Origin: Eublepharis macularius
Taxonomy: Eukaryota; Chordata; Lepidosauria; Squamata; Eublepharidae
Direction of reading: 5' to 3'
DNA: 64,000 nt
NCBI RefSeq assembly: GCF_028583425.1
Contig: NC_072801.1
Span: forward strand, 23,890,001-23,954,000
Numbering within the stretch: the first letter of the stretch is position 1; every line of letters starts with the position of its first letter. The position numbers and the translations under genes were made by a program. This document shows positions 1 to 10,586 of this stretch, piece after piece. The notes beneath the pieces were generated by a model. That model was given only the letters and a program-made list of their open reading frames with translations. It made no database searches and had not been told where the DNA came from.

Positions 1-840
1 GGTTTTGTAGTATAATAGCATGGTACCCGAGCTTGACAAAGGTGGCAACCCTAGTGAACTTTTAGGGGAAGATTGAGAGGTGCATTTGACCTCAGGACAC
101 ATTCAATGATTCCCAATAGCAACTGCAGACTGTTTAGAATGTGGGAGGTAAGGACCAATCAGGCCACATATGCAAATGACCTCTGTGTTCCAGTGGTGTC
201 TGGGGGGGAATAAGGTGTGGAATGTTATGAGGCCTAATCAGCCTGCATATGCAAATGACCTTGAAAGGCTGGCCCAATCGGGGAAGAGTGGCCGAGCTGG
301 CAGTGGGCGGGGGTGCAAGCAGGTAGCAGCCTGCCAGCCACTCAGGGAAGCTGTATCCCTTTGGGAAAACACATTTTACCCCTTTTTACCCCCTCCTTTG
401 GGCAAATTTCTCAAAATCTTACTGGGTGTTTACATCACTAAAGGAATGTTCTCCCCAAATTTTGTGTTTCTAGGTCCAGGGGTTTGGGCTGGGCATTGAT
501 GAGTCAGTCAGGAGGACACTTGTCTTTATATATATAGCTAGATGAGAAGGTGGGTGAGATAGTAAAAGACCATTTCCTAGATGGGCCTGAAAAGCTGCTG
601 GATGTATTTGAGAAAGTAGGGTTTTAATCCTCAGGTAAGCAGGATTCACAAGAATTTCTGCAAGAACAATAAGGTGATGAAAACTTGCAAGAAATGAGAG
701 CACTTGTCAATTCAGACTCAACCCCCTGCAGATCTTTCAGATAAAAACAGATCCAGATTTGTAATTTAAAATGGTTTGTTTTTGCAAGACTCAACTAAAG
801 GGCGTGAAGCTCCTTGGGAAACCCATAGTCATTTCATGGT
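1..840. other. Unassigned DNA with a diverged direct repeat
   Basis: No gene is recognisable. Two diverged direct repeats of about 28 bp lie at 155-183 and 235-262; each contains the octamer ATGCAAAT (170-177 and 249-256) followed by GACCT. Duplicated octamers can act as POU-factor sites in promoters or in the terminal repeats of mobile elements, but nothing here shows which. The open frame at 170-499 is not protein-like. Confidence 0.3.
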
Positions 841-1210
841 ACCTAAAAACTCTCAAATGAAATTCCTTGTTCTGGCACATTAAAGTCCCTTTGCAAGATA
901 CTTGGGAGTGGCATGGACTAGGGAGAGACAGAACTTTTACTGGCCACACATAGGACAGCATGTTACTGATTTTTGTCAGTCTTGCAAAGCTGTAGGTCAG
1001 AGTGGTGACAAGACTAAAGATAAAACATCATCCTGTTCCAGTGCTCAAGGTTACCACTCCAACATTCCCAAAGAATACCAAAAACTGAAAAAGGCACAGA
1101 GATTTGGCAACCTTTAAACATATTGGTTATGGGTTCCCTTATATAATCAGGCAACTTGAGAAACCAGATTTTTATGATAGACCAGATGTGAGAAAGGGCT
1201 GAGGTAGATG

Positions 1211-1372
1211 CAGGGTTTTTTTCTGGGAAAAGAGGTGGCGGAACTCTCAAAAGGGAAACGAGGAAGAAACACACAGGATTCTTTGAAATAATATTTTCAT
1301 GCACTATTGCTGAGTGTTTTCAAGAGGTGCCGGAACTCCATTCCACTGCATTCCCGCTGAAAAACAGCCCTG
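1211..1372 (-). mobile_element. hAT-like MITE (CAGGGCTTTTTT family)
   Basis: The element runs from CAGGG to CCCTG and is flanked by a perfect 8-bp duplication GGTAGATG (1203-1210 and 1373-1380), the size made by hAT transposases. Internal blocks such as GGGAAAAGAGGTGG and AAGAGGTGCCGGAACTCC match, in reverse, the copies at 27032, 54746 and 61537. No transposase is encoded. It lies inside the Gypsy fossil. Confidence 0.9.
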
Positions 1373-1938
1373 GGTAGATGTACTCCAAAGGGGTGTTTTA
1401 AAGAAATAGAATGTGGTGTGTACTATGTATGTACTATGAAATGATGCTTATGGCTTTGTAAGAAGGATGTCAGATCAGAAATGGTGATGGATCCTTCCCA
1501 TTTCAGAGAACAACTTGGAACTGTGTATATATGCAAAGATTATTTTATGAAGCTGCATCAAAACGATAATTTCTAAATTCCTATTGATCCTGAAAAAAAT
1601 CACATGGACATTAGACTGGAGGACAAAAGGATTCTGGTGCTGCTATGTTCAGGGATAAATCCAGAGTCTGCCTAAAAACTGTAAATGGTTGGTAAAGAAC
1701 CTAAGAATTGTAGCAGCACTACTTAGAGAACTGTATAAAAAGGTCTATGAGAAAATGTAAACTGTACAGGGATGTGTAAAAAGGTTTGATAATATTGAAA
1801 CATGGCTAACTTGGTGACAATAGGAAGTACAATTTGGTGTTGTGTAAAAAGAAAAGATTACCTGAGAAAGTCAACTGTGACAAAACTGTGGCAAAAAGCA
1901 TCTAATTTCTACTCCATACCCAAGTCCTGAGTCAAATG

Positions 1939-2134
1939 TAGGGTTGCCAACTTATGCTTTGGAAATACCTGGTGATTTGGGTGTAGAGTTTGTGGAAGGT
2001 GGGATTGGGGGAGGGAAGGGACCTCAACAGGGTATAATGCAGCTATTTTCTCCAGGGGAGCTGATCTCTGTTGTCTGGAGATCAATTGTAATTCCAGGAG
2101 ATCTCCAGCCCCCACCAGGAGACTGGCAACCCTA
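1939..2134 (-). mobile_element. hAT-like MITE, TAGGGTTGCCA family A
   Basis: Ends are TAGGGTTGCCA and TGGCAACCCTA. The interior has the family blocks (GATTTGGG, TATTTTCTCCAGGGGA, a GGAGATC core) in reverse orientation. The target duplication is no longer recognisable. It interrupts the Gypsy integrase remnant just before its VERLNG-like stretch. Confidence 0.85.
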
Positions 2135-2624
2135 GTAGTAGAAAGACTTAATGGGACTCTAAAAAGGATGCTAAAAATAATACGACTGCCCATCTGAACA
2201 ACTGGAGTGTGATTTTACAGTGTTTATTATTTGCATATAAAGAAGTGCCACAAAGACAGCACTGGGTGTGTTTTGGCAGTCGGGGCAACAAGTTTGAAAA
2301 TAATAAGCATCCCATTCCAGCTCAAACTGTGATGGTCCGCAATATGGTTTTGTTAAACATCAAATTGGGATTTTTTGGGGAAAATGGCATGTGACAAGTA
2401 GAGCTAAAACGGCACCCCAGATAGATGGCAGACAATGAGAGACGTGTTCTAAATCCTCTCACAGGGGCTGTACTGGTGGAGTTAGGAGCTGACAAGGAGA
2501 ATTTAGGATGTTAAGCTTGAGAGACGGTTGAGTCGCAGGGTTAGCTGACCGGAATGTAAAGATCTGTGGGGGACCTGTGGTTAAGTTTCCTTGTTGTGAG
2601 GGGACTAAGTGTACTGACTTGTTG

Positions 2625-2668
2625 GAACAGATATGACATTTGATCTTAGCCAAAAAAAAAGAAGCGAT
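2625..2668 (-). pseudogene. U2 snRNA pseudogene fragment
   Basis: On the minus strand this reads ATCGCTTC, a shortened T-rich segment, then GGCTAAGATCAA and ATCTGTTC, matching the 5' 45 nt of U2 snRNA, including the branch-site-pairing neighbourhood. The GGCCUUUUGGC hairpin is replaced by a T run and several positions differ. Only the 5' part is present and no snRNA promoter element is visible, so it is a retro-copied fragment and not a working gene. Confidence 0.7.
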
Positions 2669-2699
2669 AGTAGACATAACCTGCTTCGGAGAGTGTTTC

Positions 2700-3890
2700 C
2701 CTGAAGCATGTAGAGCCTAACAACGCATATCTCCTGAATTAATACTTATCTCAGTTTGTATGTGTTTTAAATAAATGTTCTTATTTACTTTACACAGAAC
2801 CCATCCTGGGTCTGTTAGTTTTACCTCAGCGATCAAACTAGGCTTGGGTGGACTGTTTCCAAGTTCAGATCCTATCTCTTGAACCAATTTTATATTAAAA
2901 TGCTTATATGCCATCTTCCTTCCAAAATAGGGTTCCACACCACACATTAAAACATTAAAATAACATTTTAAATGTCTATATAAATACAACAAGCACATAT
3001 AGATAAACAGACAAACACACACAATCAGGGAGAGACAATAAGATTTGCTTTTAATTTCCTCACTGGGAGCCTCCCCTGCAGTACAGACGGGTTGGTGGGA
3101 AATTGGAATTGTGATGGGTGAGGAAAAGCCTATGTGGGGTAGTGGCTAGTGCCCTCCCCACAACAAGATATCCATCTCAGCGAGATTTTCTGTTTCCATA
3201 TTTTGATATATGATATGCTGGTTTTTCTGTACACTGTTTCCTATGCCTTTCTGAAGGATGACAAATTGGTAAAAGATTCATAGCATTAATCATGCTTTCT
3301 CTAACACACCCACACAGTGCATAAAACACAGACCAGATGCATTCATGAAATGGGGAGGTCAGAGCTAAGCCAAACTATCTTAACTCAATACAAAGACAGA
3401 ACTCTTTGAATTCTTCAACATACACCTTTGCATGGCAAGAGAGCTCATACACAGCACGACCCACCCAGGTATTGTGAAAAGGGATGGCTCCATTCATACA
3501 TTACATACCAAGGTGTCTTCCACACAGGGACAGGATTTTGTGGTTTCCCCCATTGCTGGTTCAGGGGCAAATCAAGCATAACAGCAATGGCGCCTCCACA
3601 AGGGCAGTTTCCCCCAGTTTCTGGGTCCCAATCCCTCAGCAGTGTCCCCACACTGGGCCACCAGGTCTTTTGCAATTCTTTTTAAAAATAGGCAAAAGAA
3701 TGTAATTATATCAACAAAGCTGTTGTAACAATAGGTGCAGCAGGATCTCTTAATTCTTGGGTTTTGTTAATTAAAAAAATAAATATTTAATCCCTTCTAC
3801 TGTGCAGATATGCCTTTTTCCTTCTATCTCCGCAAGGGAAAGGGCTAGAGACTTATTCTGTTTAAAAATGAAAGCTGAGAATGTGCTACA
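2700..3890. other. Unassigned DNA
   Basis: No gene or known repeat is recognised. AATAAA occurs at 2770-2775 in an AT-rich stretch that could be the tail of an old retroelement, but there is no supporting end structure. Open frames on both strands at 3428-3705 overlap each other and show no family signature. Confidence 0.3.
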
Positions 3891-3904
3891 CCTATTGTTA
3901 CAAC

Positions 3905-4081
3905 TAAGGTTGCCAGGTCCCCTTATTTCCCGGGGGGGGGGGGAGACCCAGCACTCATCTTGTTTCTCTCCTTATGTGGATGTCATCGAACTGAGAGTGT
4001 GCCCAGGAGGTGAATGGTGGCAGGGGGCAGAGGCTGGGAGTGGGGTATCCCCCATCCCTATTGGGAGACCTGACAGCCCTA
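3905..4081 (+). mobile_element. hAT-like MITE, family B
   Basis: Starts TAAGGTTGCCAGGTCCCC and ends with a diverged complement (GACCTGACAGCCCTA). It is flanked by a perfect 8-bp duplication GTTACAAC (3897-3904 and 4082-4089). Family B shares the outer tip with family A but has a GC-rich interior with a CCCCTG-type second repeat. A G run at 3931-3942 lies inside. Non-coding. Confidence 0.88.
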
Positions 4082-4232
4082 GTTACAACAGTATCCTACT
4101 ATATAAAAGGCTAAGCGTATTTAAGACAACTTACTTCCTACCCTGATGCACCTCCAGAGGTCACTGCTGTGGAGGGAAGCCCAGAGGAGGCAGCCACACC
4201 TCCAGAAAGCGTGCCATGGCAGGAAGCCCAGT

Positions 4233-4745
4233 CTGGGATCAGGCTCAGAGCAGGAGGCAATGCCTGCCTCCACCTATACCCATCTGGGATCAGGAATGGA
4301 GCAGGTGGCAATGCCCACTGTCCGCCTTCAACTAGCTGGGATCAGGAGCGAAGGAGGTGGAAATGCCCATTCCCCACCTTCACTCAGCTAGGATCAGGAG
4401 CAGAGCAGGTGGCAATGCCTGCTGCCCTCACCCTGCTAGGATCAGGAGTGGAGTAGGTGGCAATGCCCACCCCTCCCCCACCATCCCCCAGCTGGGATCA
4501 GGTGCAAATCAGGTGGCAATGCCTGCTCCCCCCTTCACCCAGCCGAGATCAGGAGCAGAGCAGGTTGCAATGCTCATACCCTGCCATCACCCAGGTGGGA
4601 TCAGGCGTGGAGCAGGTGGCAATGCCCATCCCCCTTCACCCAGTTGGAATCAGGTGCAGACGAGGAGGCCATGCCTGTCTCCCCGTCTTAATCTGGCCAG
4701 GATCAGTAATGGAGGAGGAGGGAATGCCTGCATGCCAGCCCTCCC
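4233..4745. repeat. Minisatellite, about 10 units of 51 bp
   Basis: The motif CTGGGATCAGG followed by GAGCAGGTGGCAATGCC recurs at 4233, 4284, 4336, 4388, 4436, 4492, 4543, 4595, 4644 and about 4693, with spacings of 48-56 bp. The usual unit is 51 bp, a multiple of three, so several frames stay open and produce repetitive Gly/Ala/Pro-rich pseudo-peptides. The lack of splice context and the shared openness of frames argue against coding. Confidence 0.92.
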
Positions 4746-4945
4746 CTTTCTATAGCCCATTGTATTTTTCCCCACAATGGGATTTGTTGCTAATGTTAAT
4801 ATAATGGTATTCTTGTGCTAATTTTTTTTAAAAACTCCCCCCTCAGTGGCAAGAGGAGGAAATTACTGCTGTGAGGACAGCAACAGGAAAAAGGGCTGCT
4901 GTGTGGGCCAGAAAATCCAAATGTACCCACGCACACAGCAGCTGT

Positions 4946-5321
4946 TCGGGTTGCCAGTCCCCTGCTAGGGGCAGAGGATCTCCCACTCTCCACTCCAACC
5001 CCCGCTTACCTGGCTGGCAGGGGGAGAACGTGCCTCCTGGGGTGTGCTCCTGGCCCAAAATTGGGGCCGAATTGGCCCAGATCAGGCTTGATTTGGCTCA
5101 GGCCACTGCGAAGCGCAGCAGTGCTCCCGCACTCTGTAGTGGCCCGGGCAAAATCAGCCCAATCTGGGCCCGATTTCAGTCCTGTGGAGCGCAGGAGTGC
5201 TCCCAGAGTGGCCAGCAGCCCACATGATGATGCCACTTCCTGTGCACTCAAAGCAGTAAAGAGAAGGTAAGTGTAGGCCTCCCATCTCCCAGCCAGGGGG
5301 TAGGGGAACCTGGCAACCCTA
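4946..5321 (+). mobile_element. hAT-like MITE, family B
   Basis: Begins TCGGGTTGCCAGTCCCC and ends ACCTGGCAACCCTA. Flanks GCAGCTGT (4938-4945) and GCAGCCAT (5322-5329) look like an eroded 8-bp duplication (6 of 8). The GC-rich interior resembles the copies at 5480 and 24881. Confidence 0.85.
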
Positions 5322-5402
5322 GCAGCCATACAGGCTTTGTCATGATCTGATCCAAAACTTTAGAACAAAGCAGGTTCGACAAAGATCAGAGAAAAGCAGG
5401 GG

Positions 5403-5915
5403 AAACCTCTGGAGGTACATGAAGGGGGGGCGTGAAACTGGAACTTCCTGCATGCAAAGCAGATGCTTTACCCACTGAATAGGGCTACCAATCCCCCGCC
5501 TGGGGTGGGGGATCCCCTGTTCCCACCATCTACCCCTGGACCCCACTTACTTGGCCAGCGGGGGGGCATGCCCCCTGGGGCACCCCCCAGCAGTGCGGCG
5601 CTCCCTGGGCATCACGGCACGCCCCCACACCCCGCAACGGGCCCGTTTCGGGCCAAATTGGGCCCATGGGGGGGGGTTCAGCCCTTCGGCAAGCACAGGA
5701 GCACACGCTGGGCCACCCTTTGACCCACATGATGACGTCACTTCCCGGAAGTGACATCGCGCGTGCACGCACATCGCGCATGCACATCCCGGAAGTGACA
5801 TCGCACATGTGCGAGAAGGGACACCAGATGCCGTGGAGGGTGAGTGCCAGGTTCCCAGTCCCCTGCTGGGGGACTAGGGGGACCTGGCAACCCTACGACT
5901 GAACCATGGTCCTTC
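5403..5915 (-). mobile_element. tRNA-Ala-type SINE remnant, split by a MITE
   Basis: 5403-5479 and 5896-5915 together match the tRNA-like head of the SINE better kept at 46388-46585: the minus strand reads a diverged GGTTCA-like B box, a CTGCTTTGCATGCAG anticodon arm and TTCAGTGG. The family B MITE at 5480-5895 splits it between these parts. The tRNA-unrelated part is lost or unrecognisable. Confidence 0.6.
5480..5895 (+). mobile_element. hAT-like MITE, family B
   Basis: Begins TAGGGCTACCA, ends TGGCAACCCTA, flanked by CCACTGAA (5472-5479) and CGACTGAA (5896-5903), an 8-bp duplication with one change. The target is a tRNA-type SINE. The interior is GC- and CpG-rich with several GGAAGTGACATCGC repeats near 5740-5800, so it should not be mistaken for a promoter CpG island. 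Confidence 0.9.
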
Positions 5916-6007
5916 CTTCAAAGCTTGAGGCGCATACATCAGCATACATCAGCAGATGATAATGCTTCATAATGCAGAAGATTCACCTACCACACACAAA
6001 CACACAT

Positions 6008-6113
6008 GAACACATGAAGCTGCCTTCTACTGAATCAGACCATTGGTCCCTCAAAGTCAGTATTTTCTTAGCAGAAGCTTTCCAGGGTCTCAGGCAGAAG
6101 CGTTCCACGGCTC
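6008..6113 (-). mobile_element. tRNA-Ala-type SINE fragment (3' part)
   Basis: The plus strand shows ATGAAGCTGCCTTCTACTGA, GACCATTGGTCC and TTTCCAGGGTCTCAGGCAG, the complement of the tRNA-unrelated body of the SINE family at 7859 and 46388. The tRNA-like head is absent. Confidence 0.6.
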
Positions 6114-6177
6114 CTTCTACCATGATAATTTGTGCATACCATGGAAGCAAGGTGGATGTTACTAGGGACAGGGTCTT

Positions 6178-6185
6178 CTTTATTC

Positions 6186-6245
<60 letters not shown>
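6178..6245. repeat. (ATT)n microsatellite
   Basis: About 68 bp of uninterrupted ATT units. It abuts the 3' end of the minus-strand L2-type LINE, so on that strand it is the element's AAT-type tail. Confidence 0.97.
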
Positions 6246-6248
<3 letters not shown>

Positions 6249-7855
6249 CTCATTTAGAGTCCACCTTTCTCAGTGAGACTCAAGGTGGATTACACAGTGT
6301 GAGATTATTACAATCAGTATCAAGGACATTTCCATAAACAATGCCACAGGGTAAATAAATACAAGTTTACAAAGATGTAGCATTAGCAAGAATCCAATAC
6401 AGAGTTGAAGAAATGCTGAAAGAGAACATAAGCAATTCTAGGACTGACATCAGACAACATGAAGCACAGGTAGCTCATAGGAGCACATATTTAAAACAAC
6501 ATAGTGGTGAAGTCTGTGGTCCCTAACTTATTAGTGAAGCATCTGAGGCCCCCTGTCTGCAATACAAAAGCCTTTTTGAATAATTCATTTTTGCATTGTT
6601 TGCGGAAAGCTAGGAGAGTGGGGCCTCTTCTGATATCCTCAGGCAAGCTGGTCCACAGGGTAGGGGCCACACCACAGAGAAAGCCCACGTACGGGCTGCT
6701 GTTGATTTTGCCCATGTGCAGAGTGGCACCTGCAGGAGACCCTGTTCAGATGAGCGAAGTTGCTGGGGAGGAACATAAGGAGGGAGCCAGTCCCGTAGTT
6801 ATGCTGTACCAAGGCTGTGAAGAGCTTTGTATATGGTAACCAATACCTTGAACTGAGCATGGTAACTGATAGGTAGCCAATGGCGTGACTGCAGAATGGG
6901 AGTGATGTTCATGTTTCTGCTTGCTCCTGATAACAGCCGAGCTACAGCGTTTTGCACCAATTGGAGTCTCCTAGTTAACTTAGATGGGAGACCTATGTAT
7001 AGTGCATTACAGTAGTCAAGTCTTGATGCTAACATAGCATGGATCCACGTGGCAAGGTCAGCCATGTTGAGGTAAGAAGCCATCTTCCAGGTTAGAGTGA
7101 AGTTTTAGAAAATATTTTTTGCAGCTTCCTTAACTTGATTTTCTAGTAGTAGCACTGGATCCAGTATAGGCTCTTAACCAAGTCTGCAAGGGTCAAAAGA
7201 ACTAATCGAAAGTGGGAAGTACAATGTCCTTTAAGATCTCTGTCTTCAACAACAAGCATCACTTCCGTCTTGTCTGGGTTAAGTTTCAGTTTGTTCTTTT
7301 GCAGCCATTTCACCACAGCTGTCAGGCAGTGATCCAGGCTTTCTACTGCATCCTGTGGGGACCTGGATAGTGAGGTATAGAGTTGGGTGTCATCCGCATA
7401 TTGGTGACATCCAACTCCATAGCTGTGAATGAGTTCTCCTAAAGGTTTTATGTAGAGGTTGAATAACACGGAAGATAAGATTGCGCCCTGAGGAACCTCA
7501 CAAGATAGCTCCCAGCAACCCTTTGAGTCCCTTCCATGAGAAACGATTTAAACTAGTCCTGGGCACATCCTTTGATGCCCACTTATGTTTCTAAGCGCGT
7601 CAACAGGATGGCATAGTCTACTGTGTCAAAGGCTGCAGACTGATCCAGGAGGAGCAATAAGGAGGCATGGCCTTTGTAAATATTCAGACAGAGATCATCC
7701 ACTAACGCTACTAGTGCTGTCTCTGTCCCATGCCCTGGTCTGAATCCAGACTGGAAAGGGTCTAGAGTTTTCCAAGAAGATCTGGAGTTGGTCAGCTACC
7801 ACTCTCTCAATTGCTTTGCCCAGAAAGGGCAGATTCTTGGTTGTAGCACCTTCGT
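6246..7855 (-). mobile_element. L2/CR1-group LINE, 5'-truncated
   Basis: Minus-strand translation gives ordered fragments of a reverse transcriptase ORF. The catalytic block has HQYADDTQLY (near 7389-7410), followed by LKLNPDKTEVML, then SRLDYCNALYIGLPSK with LQLVQNAVARLL (6900-7050), and a C-terminal LWTSLPEDIRRGPTLLAFRK (6600-6680). Frames shift between segments, so the copy is dead. The 3' UTR (6246-6500) contains the ACTCAAGGTGGATTACAC block also seen at 15240, 17900 and 23035. L2 versus another CR1-group clade cannot be settled by eye. Confidence 0.88.
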
Positions 7856-7858
7856 TAC

Positions 7859-8055
7859 CATATGAAGCTGCCTTCTATTGAATCAGACTGCTGGTCCATC
7901 ACGGTTCATATTATCTGCTCAGACTGGTCGCAGTTTTCCAGGGTCTCTGGCAGAGGTGTTTCATATCACCTACTACCTAGTCTTTTTAAATGGAGATGCC
8001 AGGAACTGAACCTGGAACCATCTGCATACCAAGCAGATGCTCCACAGTTATGGAA
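7859..8055 (-). mobile_element. tRNA-Ala-type SINE
   Basis: The minus strand reads a tRNA-like head (GAGCATCTGCTTGGTATGCAG, B box GGTTCAGTTCC) and a body ending in CAGCTTCATATG. The plus-strand landmark is ATGAAGCTGCCTTCTATTGA at the left end. It joins directly to a LINE tail at 8056. Confidence 0.75.
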
Positions 8056-8325
8056 CTCCCTCCACAAAGATAAATCTCTTCAGTTTTGGATGCTAGATCA
8101 AAATGTTATTCCTGGCTGACGTCTTATTTTTTGTATGTTTGCTTGGTCCCCAACTCCCTGCTCCTGAATTGATTTTGAATTATTCATCATTGGGCTGTTG
8201 CTACCATGGTTGCCTATTCTGGATTCCCCTCCCCCCCAGGGGGGTCTTTTCATGACATTTTGTCATTTAACCACCTTGGATGTCTTTGTCTGAAAGGAGG
8301 GCTGGAGCTTTCTTAAATAAATAAT
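8056..8325 (+). mobile_element. CR1/L2-group LINE 3' end
   Basis: A short C-terminal ORF (WNSLHKDKSLQFWML) precedes a T-rich 3' UTR that ends with CCACCTTGGATG, AAAGGAGGGCTGGAGC and TAAATAAATAA, the usual tail of CR1/L2-group LINEs. Strongly 5'-truncated. Confidence 0.65.
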
Positions 8326-8578
8326 ATATATTCAAGACCAGAAAGTCTGGACACAGCAATATTTGAACTAAAATGGTGTGCTAAGATATATATTTTCTTA
8401 AGCCAGGATTGGAACAGGCATATCCAAAAGGACTTAAACATTCACAATGAGATTTTTGTGAGTGCATGCTGTGACAATACAACTCTGCGCTTTGAAACTG
8501 AAAGCAGGTGTGTTGTGTGGGCAGAAGGACAGTGGTGGGGAGATGCATTGACTTTGGTTGAAAAACAGGACCCTAACC

Positions 8579-8812
8579 TAGGGTTGCAGCCCCCATTACC
8601 CTCCCGGTGAGGTGAGGGGACACAGCGCTGACCTTTTTTCTTTCCTCGCATTTGCGCAGAGCAGCCTGGTGTGAAGCATGGGAGCTACTCCCAGGGCCTG
8701 CATCACCCTGCACCAAGAGCACGCCCAGGCGGGTGGTTCCCCCACCTTTCCCCCCTGCCAGCTAAGAGAGTGGGGGAGAAGGCGGAAGGTGGGAGCAGGG
8801 GATCCCCTTGGC
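8579..8812 (+). mobile_element. hAT-like MITE, family B, 3'-truncated
   Basis: Starts TAGGGTTGCAGCCCCC and carries the family B interior (GAGCACGCCCAGGCGGG, CCCCCCTGCCAGCTAAG, GGGGATCCCCTTGG). The terminal GGCAACCCTA end is missing. Confidence 0.7.
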
Positions 8813-8964
8813 ACAAACCAAGCAAAGTGCACCATTGCTTGGATCCTGTCTATATGGAACGGACAGGAGACTGTTCATTGTCAAAGGAAGGTTTCCTAAA
8901 CATCTTCAGCCCGGCATGCTAAGCTGCTCTTCCAGGTTCCTTCAAAGCGATTTATTTGTAGATT

Positions 8965-9140
8965 TCGGGTTGCCAACCTCCAGATGTGGCCTGGAAATCT
9001 TCTGGAATTATAACTGATCCCTAGTCTACAGAGATCCATCCTCCTAGAGAAAATGACTGCTTTGGAGGATGGGCTCTATGGCATTATTCCCTGCTGAGGT
9101 CCCTCCTCAAATCCTCCCCTCCCCATGGCTCCATCCCCAT
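8965..9140 (+). mobile_element. hAT-like MITE, family A, 3'-truncated
   Basis: Starts TCGGGTTGCCAACCTCCAG and carries GAATTATAACTGATC, GAGAAAATGACTGC and CTGAGGTCCCTCC in family order. It stops before the closing inverted repeat. Confidence 0.75.
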
Positions 9141-9414
9141 TTCTGGTGTGTGAGCCCTGCAAGAAAAACATGGTTAACATGTTAAATTCTGAGCATCTCT
9201 AGCATAATGCATCTCAAGGCCATACTATGTAAGATGCCTGCCACTGATGATCAGATCTCCTAGTATTTTTATTTTTACTACAAAACATGTTCTGGAGAGA
9301 GCTCAATTTTGGTCAGAGCAGAACCTAGACCCTTGGTTTTTTCTCTGATTTAAGTTGCTGCTCCAAAGCCACTGCTTGCCTTTATTAAGAGCGAGTTGGG
9401 AAGATAACAGTTCC

Positions 9415-9613
9415 TAGGACTGCCTCCCACCAGGTGGGACCTGGGAAGATCCTGGAATTACAACTGATCTGCAGGCTATAAAGCTGGCTGCTTTGGAGGG
9501 TAGACTCTATGGCATTCTACCCTGCTGTGGCCCCTCCCCTCCCCAAACCCCACTCTTCCCAGTCTCCGCCCCCATATCTCTAGGAATGTCCCAACCTGGA
9601 GCTGGCAACCCTC
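9415..9613 (+). mobile_element. hAT-like MITE, family A
   Basis: Diverged start TAGGACTGCC, then AATTACAACTGATC, the body and a well-kept end CCAACCTGGAGCTGGCAACC. No clear duplication remains. Confidence 0.78.
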
Positions 9614-9734
9614 TTGTGATGTTTTCTTTCTTGCCCATCGCAATCCATATTCTTGCTTTTTGTTTGGCTTTTGTTGGAGGAGAGAGAATACGGTATGGAT
9701 CTTGCTGGACTTTATCTAGAATAATAAGTGTAGA

Positions 9735-9965
9735 AGAATTTTCAAGCAAGTGGGGTATGGATAGTGGTTAGCATGTTGAACAAAGATCTGGGGAGACTCT
9801 GGTTCAGATCTCCACTCTGCAATAGAAGCTCACTGGGGGACCTTCAGCCAGCCTAACCTACCTCACAGGGTGGTTGTTTTGAAGATAAAATAGAGGCGGG
9901 GAGAATGATGTTGTAAGCGGCTTTGTGTCCTTCTGATGGGGTAAATTCCCTAAATAAATAAATCC
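9735..9965 (+). mobile_element. tRNA-derived SINE
   Basis: A tRNA-like head (GATAGTGGTTAGCATGTTG, diverged B box GGTTCAGATCTCC) is followed by CCTAACCTACCTCACAGGG, AAGCGGCTTTGTGTCC and an AATAAATAAAT tail. It is a diverged relative of the SINE at 24590. Confidence 0.65.
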
Positions 9966-10586
9966 TCTTCCACCACCTAAAAGACTTTCCATTATGCAGC
10001 TTGAAAGCTAGCACCTTGGAGAAACGTCTAGGCTAACACCACCACTGGCTTTCCATGTGTTTATGGGAGAAAACTCAAGCCTGCCATTTCTGCACTTGAA
10101 GAATTATAGGTCAGGAAGAAGAGTTACCATGTGCTGGTCTCAGTTAGATCTGTAGAGAGTAGCAAACAGTCTGTAGACAGTTCGGTGCATGTCCGTTTTT
10201 TAAGATGGCAGGCAGGAAGGAAGTGTTTGGGAACAAAGGACAGCCACATGCGGGCGCGCACACACATAATCCCATCTGAGCTATTTCCAGCTCCCTGAAC
10301 CATAGGCCAAACTGTCATCAACAGATTGCAGATGGATTCTGCGTTTATCCATCTCTCTGCCAGCACTCGTGGTTCGTAGGCGTTCTGGAGAGTCTGTGCT
10401 TTGCTAGCAAAGTAGGCTTTGCTCAACATTTTTAGAGGGGTTGGTTTTTTTGTGTGCGGTAAAAACTATGTTGCACCCCATACCCCCCACCCAAAAACCC
10501 ACACCTGAATTAAAAGCAGCAGTTAGGGCTGGAATTTTTATCACAACCGTACACCTCATCTGATCATTTGAGTTTTAGATATTACC

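Larger units (their letters stand above)
840..2400 (+). mobile_element. Ty3/Gypsy-type LTR retrotransposon fossil, integrase part
   Basis: Short translated stretches resemble the integrase of a Gypsy-type pol: a zinc-binding HHCC-like region with the FYWP signature near 900-1000, and a C-terminal integrase stretch with RLNGTLKRML and LLFAYKEVPQ near 2140-2260. The copy is clearly broken, with many breaks, and no pair of terminal repeats was found, so its true ends are unknown. Two younger DNA transposons (1211-1372 and 1939-2134) sit inside it, so it is older than both. It is treated purely as a fossil. Confidence 0.75.

Noticed and set aside
40-54. GGTGGCAACCCTA as the end of a family A MITE
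   Set aside because: The sequence to its left does not match the family interior; a chance or isolated tip.
4146-4804. Overlapping long frames in three registers
   Set aside because: They are products of the 51-bp minisatellite; equal openness of several frames shows no coding selection.
5500-5850. CpG-rich stretch as a promoter island
   Set aside because: It is the interior of a family B MITE bounded by an 8-bp duplication.
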